DNA from: Perilla frutescens
Taxonomy: Eukaryota > Streptophyta > Magnoliopsida > Lamiales > Lamiaceae
Length of the DNA: 64,000 nucleotides
Direction: 5' to 3'
NCBI GenBank assembly: GCA_026008535.1
Contig: BRKX01000019.1
Span: 26,289,477 to 26,353,476 of the forward strand
Each line of letters starts with the position of its first letter. Positions within the stretch are counted from its first letter, which is position 1. Positions 57,721 to 64,000 of the stretch are shown in pieces. The notes under the pieces were generated by a model. The model searched no databases. It had not been told where the DNA came from and was given only the letters and a program-made list of their open reading frames with translations. The position numbers were made by a program, and so were the translations under genes.

Positions 57721-59775
57721 TTAAATAGAACACATTCCAAGAGACTTTCTCAAGGCAGAAAACCTCTCGAAATCAAGGGGCTTGGTAAAAATATATGCAG
57801 TTTGATTCTCAGTGGATATGTACTTGATGTTTATGATCTCCTTTTCCATCAAGTCTCTGATGAAGTGATGTCGAATGTCAATATACTTAGTGCGTGAATG
57901 TTGTACAGGGTTCTTGAAAATTTCAATGGCACTAGCATTATCACACAACAGGGTTAGTGATGAGCTTCTCTTGCCATAGTCATTCAACATTTGATTTAGC
58001 CACACAAACTGAGCACCACAACTAGCAGCTGCAACATATTCCGATTCAGCTGTTGACAAGGAGATACAATTTTGTTTCTTGCTTGACCAAGAAACCATAT
58101 TGTTCCCCAAAAAGAAGCAACCACCACTTGTGCCTTTTCTATCATCAACATCGCCTGCCCAGTCTGAATCACTGTATCCAATAAGGCTGGTGTTTGTATC
58201 TTTACAATACCTGATTCCAAAATTGACTGTTCCAGCAACATATCGAATTATTCTTTTGACAACTTTCAAGTGAGACTCCTTGGGTTAAGCTTGGTATCTA
58301 GCACATACTCCAAGGCTGAACATGATGTCAGGTCTGCTGGCGGTCAAGTAGAGCAAGCTTCCAATCATTCCTCTATACATCGTTGGGTCAACATTGACTC
58401 CAACATCGTCTTTGCTCAGTTTTTCAGAGGATCCCATTGGTGTCTTCATAGGCTTTGAAGCTTTAAGCCCGAAGTGCTTGATCAAATTTTTGGCATACTT
58501 GCTTTGGGATATGAAAATCCCGTCTTTGTCTTGCTTAATTTGGAGACCAAGAAAGTAGGCCAATTCACCGACCATGCTCATCTCAAATGTGCTACACATT
58601 GCATCAACAAACAACCCGAGGAGATTAGAACAAGTGGATCCAAACACAATATCATCAACATAGATTTGTGCAACAGTGATATGTTTGTAGATCCTTTTGA
58701 TAAACAATATTTTATCAACCATGCCTCTTGTAAAACTAAAGTCAATTAAAAATTCAGTAAGACGAGCATACCAAGCTCTAGGAGCTTGTTTCAGTCCATA
58801 CAAGGTCTTGTGTAGTTTCAGCACATGGTTTGGTTTTTCATGACATTCAAAGCCTTTTGGTTTTTCAACATAGGCTTCCCGATTCAAAATGCCATTCAAG
58901 AATGCGCTTTTGACATCCATTTGATGCAATGTAAACCTAATGTGGCCACCAATGGCAAGTAGGAGACGGATAGACTCTATTCTAGCAACAGGAGCGAATG
59001 TTTCATTATAGTCTATTCCTTCTACTTGTGTATAACCTTATGCCACTAGCCTGGCTTTGTTTCTAACCACATTCCCAGACTCATCATTTTTGTTCTTAAA
59101 TATCCATTTAGTTCCAATTACATTTTTATTTTCAGGCCTTGGAACCAATTCCCACACATCATTTCGAACAAACTGAATTAGCTCATCATGCATTGCTTCT
59201 ATCCAGAATTCATCTTTTAGAGCTTCTTTGACATTTTTAGGTTCAACACTGGATAGAAAGCATGAGATAGACATAAAGTTAATGACTGATGACATGCAAA
59301 CCTGTTTGACCAATTCAGCAACATCGGCTGAGCTTTTTGTTCTTGTTTTGACTCCTTGAGATCCATCACCGATGATTTTGGAATTTGGGTGATCTCTTTT
59401 GATTCTTCTGGAAGGATCACATCTTGGTTCATACTGAGCAAGTGGAAGATGGTCATCATCGCTTTCAGAGGAGGATTCTGAGTCTGGTGTTTGAGGGGAT
59501 GTTGAATCATTTGCTGAGGGAGAAGGAACATTGGATTTGACATCAGGACTTCCTGTAGGACTTGTGGGAGTTCCACTTGGCTCCTTATCATTCATGGAGG
59601 AGAAATGACACATCATCTTCCTCAGACTTAGTTGCCAGACCTGCAAGATCATCAAACACAACATTGATAGATTCTTGCACAACTTTGGTTCTAAGGTTAA
59701 GAACACGAAATGCTCTGCTGTTTTGAGCAAATCCCAAGAACCATCCTTTATCACTTTTATAGTCATACTTTCCAA
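57721..59775 (-). pseudogene. Copia RT/RNase H, well preserved
   Basis: A Ser/Pro-rich linker (59590-59400) leads into RT: VEPKNVKEALKDEFW (about 59200), GTKWIFKNK, NKARLVA, then a TAA at about 59036-59038. The frame continues with GYTQVEGIDYNETFAPVAR, LHQMDVKSAFLNG (58929), YGLKQAPRAWY and the catalytic YVDDIVFGS (about 58640-58670). A TAA and frameshift near 58270-58285 separate RNase H (58269-57721), which keeps YSDSDWAGD, STAESEYVAA and DNASAIE with acidic residues in place, ending FTKPLDFERF. Two lesions only. Confidence 0.85.
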
Positions 59776-59998
59776 GGTAGTCTCTGTCGTTCAGGATGTA
59801 GCAGACACATCCAAACACATGGAAATATTTTAGATTTGACTTTCTTTCTCGTAGAAGCTCATAAGGTATCTCCTTTCTTCTTGGTTGAAGATAGACTCTG
59901 TTCCCGATGTGACAGGCTGTGTTGACAGCTTCAGCCCACAGCTTCTTCGAAAGACCTTTAGCCTGTAACATTGCACATGACATTTTCTGCAGAGTTCA
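59588..59998 (-). pseudogene. integrase C-terminal remnant
   Basis: Reads AKGLSKKLWAEAVNTACHIGNRV, then LKYFHVFGCVCYILNDRD and GWFLGFAQNSRAFRVLN. This is only the end of integrase. Protease, GAG_pre-integrase and the whole DDE core are missing: gag runs directly into this text at about 59985-60000. Confidence 0.85.
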
Positions 59999-61156
59999 TC
60001 AATAATCTGGGAGAACCTCATCTTCAATTTCACATTCTTCAATGTCCAGACCATCAAGTTCATCAATACCATTCAAGGCATCAATAATCTGGTCGTCTTC
60101 CTCCATGACATTGATGAACAACACTCTCTGATCTGAATCATTTTCAGTATCAGACTCATCACTGAGAACATCATTAAAATTATTTCTTTGTCTTCTTCGT
60201 GCTGTTGGACATTCATTTGAATAATGTCCATACCCAGAGCATGCTCTACATTGAACTGAATCAATGTCTTTCCCAGTGTCAGCGACTTCCTTCTTGACAT
60301 TTGATCTTCCAGAATTTGATGTTGATGAGGATGGGGAGTCAAACAGCTGTCGAGGTTTGATATTTGGGAGAATTTTCTTCATGGAACGAACCAGGAAGTT
60401 GAACTTCATTGTCAGTAGTGCAACACTTAGATTCTCTTCCTCATTGATTTCCTGAAGACTGTCAACATCATCATGAACATCAGATGACACAGTTGTTGTC
60501 TGGAGAGCAATTCCCTTTGAGGTTGAGTTTGCTTTCTGATTTTGCAGATTCATCTCAAATGTTAGCAAGATGTTGACCGCTTCAGTCATACTCATGGTTC
60601 CTAAATCGTGTGGTTCTTCGATTGCAGAAATTTTCATATCGAATCATTCAGGCAGAGTTCGAAGTAACTTGCTCACCATGTACTCATTAGAAATTGGACT
60701 TCCAAGAGCGGTAGATTGGTTTGAGATCTCACATAATTTTTCAGCATAAGATGAAATAGTTTCATCTTCAACCATGCGCAAATTTTCAAATTTTGATGTG
60801 AGTAACCTCAGTTTGGTTTTCCTTACACTGACATGCCCTTAACAATGTTCCTGAATAATGGTCCATGCTTGATATGCAGTAACACAATTGCAAATCATCT
60901 TAAAACATGGAACATCAACAGAAACAAAAATTGCATTCAGAGCGCGAGCATTAAAATTTGAGATAATTCTCTCATCATTTGTCCATTGAGATTTCGGAGT
61001 TAACACAAAATCTCCATTCGGACCTTCCATCCTAGGAGGGCTCCATTCTTCAATAACTGCCATCCATGCTCTTTTATTGATAGATTTGATGTAGATCTTC
61101 ATTCGAGATTTCCACATGACATAGTTACCACCATTGCTATCTAGAACAGAAGGACT
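59999..61156 (-). pseudogene. SIRE-like gag, N-terminus deleted
   Basis: Begins abruptly at the LTR junction with VLDSNGGNYVMWKSRMK (the residues before it are gone). It continues with MICNCVTAYQAWTIIQEHC, a stop at about 60840, then ENLRMVEDETISSYAEKL, a TGA near 60640, and 60637-59999 open. A CCHC zinc knuckle CRACSGYGHYSNEC is at about 60225-60270. The tail is strongly acidic (DESDTENDSD, IEECEIEDE). Confidence 0.8.
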
Positions 61157-62199
61157 ACATTGTGAATTACGGATGTAAATTGCAAAGTTAAAAGTAATGT
61201 TGAAGCTAGTGTTATCACATTACCTTTAACATACAGCGGAAACGTAAATAAAACTTTGCACAAAATAAGTTTTAAATCACACTCCTTACGGTGTGTGATT
61301 GCCTCAAGGTGAAACTCACTATCACAAGTGAAACACAAAAACAATGCTGATGTTGTCTCGGTTCACTCCCTTGACAACACTGCATAAAACATACAAATGA
61401 CTATCCTCGCTTCACTCACTCAAATAACCACTCAAAAACAAACCTATCTAAACACATAGATAGATTACAATCAGTCACTCTAAATCCTAGATCTCTCAAA
61501 GTTGACTATCTAATCTACACACACAACTGAAATGAAAGTCTCCAGCTGATTGTAACGCTAGGCAGATGTCGAGGAAGATGTCTTGGATTTCAGAGATGAC
61601 ACTAGATGCAAGGTTCAGAGCTTCTCACAAACCACGGTGATAACCTGCTTGCATAAATGATTTTAAGGTCTAAGGAGACCTTAAATACTTCCTCCATCTC
61701 GGTTGGGTAGTTTCTATACGATCCTTGATGAGTTGGATACAAAACTACCGCCTTCCACTACCCTTGCTGAACTGGACTCGAGATAACCGTTCTCTGCACT
61801 GCCTGGCACACGTTCTTCAACATCATGTAACAATGGCAGTTACTCCAGCAATCCACGTTCTCTGCAACGGTTAGTGTCTAAGATGAAGTGGGGAACATCA
61901 CGTCCCTTGAAACTCGGAACAGATTCTGACCTAGTCAAAATCAAGCATAATCCACGTTTTAATTTACAATAAAATATCTAATAAATCCCTTAAATCGTGG
62001 AAGATGATATGTGACAAAAAATCACAATTTATTCAGATTAATTTAAAATAAATTAATCCAAAATACTAGGAAAGGATAAGGTTAGAGATCCGAGTGTTAT
62101 ACTCGGTGTGACGAGAATGACGGACAACATTAGATACGACATTGATTGCGATGTTATCAGCGAAGTGATAACATCATCTGGAACACGTCATACTTAATA
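61157..62199 (-). repeat. 5' LTR of the 53-62 kb Copia, inner edge deleted
   Basis: Partner of 53495-54545 but lacking the first roughly 20-25 bases (plus-strand left edge), which should abut the primer site. The outer end reads CTTAATA where the other LTR has CTCAACA, so the terminal CA is mutated. It has a 14-base extra segment near 61980 relative to the partner. Confidence 0.8.
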
Positions 62200-62395
62200 G
62201 TGTGACCAACTTCAACCACTTATTTCTCACTCACTAAAAATCAAATTTGAGCAAATAAAAATACTACCATTATCTACTAAAATCATAGAACAATCCTAAG
62301 GTATTTAATTCCTCCAAAATTAAATAATCCGGTCATAAAAATCGGATAAAATGAGTGAAAACTCAATTTAACAAATCCAATTTTCCAACAATTTC

Positions 62396-63313
62396 ACGAT
62401 TCCATTCCATGTTGAGTTGGCTCAACATTGGAAAACATTTATTTCTCTCTTTGTTTTTTCGTGAAGACATTGGGGGCTATATTGATACTCAAATTTAGAG
62501 ATTTACAATATGAATTGAGGTTGGGGACCCATAAATTATTAGATATTCTACTTACACCCCTAAATACCGTTGGCGTTGGCATTGACCGAAAAAATTTAGA
62601 TCCGGTTGTGGGACTAAAATTGACAATATGTATATAGTTGGGGTATCATTTCGGCCTACTCAAAACATAAGGTACCAAAACAGATTAGAGTACAAACATA
62701 AGGGTACCAAAATGGCCATTTTTTAATTTAAGGACTAAAAAATATAGTTATTGAAACTTAAATGATTTGTTCAATAATTAGTGCATGGTAAGTTATGTTA
62801 TATTTAATGTTAATTAATATAAATTAGAAATTTAGGTGACTTCAATTAACAAATTTATACATATTAAAGATTTTTTGGTATACTTTTTGTCCCGACAACC
62901 AAAGGGATAAGGTTTGGGCTAATACTTTTCAGCTTGAAATAAATTCATCCTAAATTATCCCGAACCGAATAGTCTGAAATCCCAATAGGGATGACCCGAA
63001 AGTGAATGGGTTGGCCCGATTGACATCTTTATACACTAGAGATTAATTTTGTTTTTAGGATTTTAAGTATTGGAGACGAAAAGGCAAACAAATTAATATT
63101 ATCATTTTTTTATGATGAGCGTAGACTGCAGTCGCTATTTGGCAAGTTCAGACATAATTCCGTTGGTGGAGTTTGAAATCGAGACTTTCAATCTGAGTTT
63201 TTTTTCTTCTAAGAAACACCCCTAAGGGTGGTGCATTCAGCACCATACCCACCTATCAATAGATGAAATAAGTCATACAATGTTTCGAGCAGGATATGTC
63301 ACAAAAGTGAATA
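62396..63313. other. intergenic, no gene seen
   Basis: AT-rich. A perfect 7-base-arm hairpin TGTTGAG-TTGG-CTCAACA is at 62410-62427. GGGTACCAAAA phrases repeat at about 62640-62715. No coding potential. Confidence 0.5.
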
Positions 63314-64000
63314 CACTACTACAAAAAACCCCTAAGACAACAGTTTTTAACCGTTGTCTAACCAGAAAGAAAACTGTAGTCTTAGTCACTGTTGTAAATT
63401 TTACACGCACATAGACATTGGTTTTAAACCGTTGTAACTTTACAACGGTTATTACAACCGTTATAAATCTGTTCAGTATGTGTTGTTTAATGAATAAAAA
63501 GACAACAGTTTATAAAAATAACCGTTGTAACCAGACAACAGTTAGCCTAAAACCGTTGTAAAGTTACAATAGTATGACATAAACCGTTGTTATTTGACAA
63601 CGGTTTTAGATAAAACCGTTGTAGTGGGACAACGATTCTTTTAAAACCGTTGTCACTTTAGAACGGTTTTGAAAAACCTGTTGTAAAATTACAATGGTTT
63701 AACAAAAAATCATTGTAAAATTACAACGGTTTTAAAAAAAGCCTTGTAAATTGACAACGATTTAAAAAAAACCGTTGTAAATTTGTGTTGTCGAAAAAAA
63801 AAATCACAACAGTTAATTGGTTTTCTGTTGTAATTTTACAACAGATTTTTAAAATATATGTTGCCTTTGTATTTCAAATTTTTAATTTTTAGTATAAAAT
63901 CTATAAAATCAGTAATTAATAAAATAATTACATTAAACCTACAAAAATTAATTAACCATTCAAAAAATAATATATTTCGATACAAAAGCATCCAAAATAC
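63314..64000. mobile_element. CACTA (En/Spm-like) transposon terminus
   Basis: Begins CACTACTACAAAAAACC, the hallmark terminal inverted repeat of plant CACTA elements, after a likely ATA duplication (63311-63313). The next 550 bases are packed with subterminal repeats in both orientations, AACCGTTGT and ACAACGGTT, a dozen or more copies to about 63790. These resemble TNPA-type transposase binding arrays. The element runs off the window, so its other end and any transposase are unseen. Confidence 0.85.

Larger units (their letters stand above)
53495..62199 (-). mobile_element. SIRE-like Copia element with deleted PBS, protease and integrase
   Basis: An 8705-base minus-strand element flanked by GTGTG (53490-53494 and 62200-62204). 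The 3' LTR is 53495-54545, the 5' LTR about 61157-62199. Internal order on the minus strand is gag, a short integrase tail, RT, RNase H, env-like ORF and polypurine tract. Two internal deletions disable it: one removes the LTR edge, primer site and gag start, the other protease plus the integrase core. The post-pol ORF supports SIRE-type affinity. Confidence 0.85.
52477..62390 (-). mobile_element. solo Copia-type LTR split by another Copia element
   Basis: On the minus strand it begins TGTTGGAAAATTGG at 62390 and ends CTATAACA at 52477. Flanks are ATTTA (52472-52476) and ATTTC (62391-62395), a duplication with one mismatch. Removing the internal element 53495-62199 and one GTGTG leaves about 1.2 kb with a good minus-strand TATA box (52925-52934) but no genes. 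The borders are inferred from terminal dinucleotides and an imperfect duplication, so they could be off. Confidence 0.45.

Overview
This window is repeat-dominated plant nuclear DNA, from a dicot by its Copia/Gypsy content and gene style. I lean towards an asterid, but only weakly. I see one convincing host gene (minus strand, 42836-43327). Almost everything else is retrotransposon, DNA-transposon or AT-rich intergenic sequence. There is no rRNA, no credible tRNA gene and no CRISPR array.

Positions 369-41583 form one nested stack whose layers can be ordered from 5-bp target site duplications (TSDs). Layer 1 is a minus-strand Gypsy-like element (TSD AAGTT at 364-368 and 41584-41588). Layer 2 is a 30-kb minus-strand SIRE-like Copia element, 1556-31708 (TSD AATAT), sitting in the Gypsy 3' LTR. 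The other Gypsy LTR preserves the empty site near 39840. Layer 3 is three insertions in the giant Copia: a degenerate Copia at 15746-25221 (TSD GAGAC) in its protease, a solo LTR at 25693-26918 (TSD TTCTT/TTCTC) between gag and protease, and a solo LTR at 4312-5796 (TSD ACTCT) in its last accessory ORF. A separate plus-strand SIRE-like fragment (33898-39545) had entered the Gypsy 5' LTR and then lost its 5' half together with neighbouring Gypsy sequence.

The giant Copia has gag, protease, integrase and RT/RNase H in the usual order. Between pol and the 3' LTR it has not one but three tandem, diverged copies of an env-like accessory ORF (starts near 11910, 10141 and 7620). All three carry the same two motifs about 98 codons apart. 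Some of these ORFs, like the one in the plus-strand fragment, have a TATA box or a CT-rich leader just upstream. This is the feature I consider most likely to be undescribed.

Positions 41589-52476 are mostly unique intergenic DNA with the host gene, a Stowaway-like MITE (45356-45627), a Harbinger/Tourist-like element (50214-51036), short tandem repeats and a possible SINE. Positions 52477-62390 are a probable solo Copia LTR split by a minus-strand SIRE-like Copia element, 53495-62199 (TSD GTGTG). That element has lost its primer binding site, its protease and most of its integrase, but keeps RT/RNase H and an env-like ORF. From 63314 to the window end is the terminus of a CACTA (En/Spm-like) transposon full of AACCGTTGT subterminal repeats.

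No retroelement here looks autonomous: each has stops, frameshifts, deletions or lost catalytic residues. By-eye LTR comparisons give roughly 6% divergence for the giant Copia and 9% for the Copia nested inside it, the reverse of what nesting predicts.
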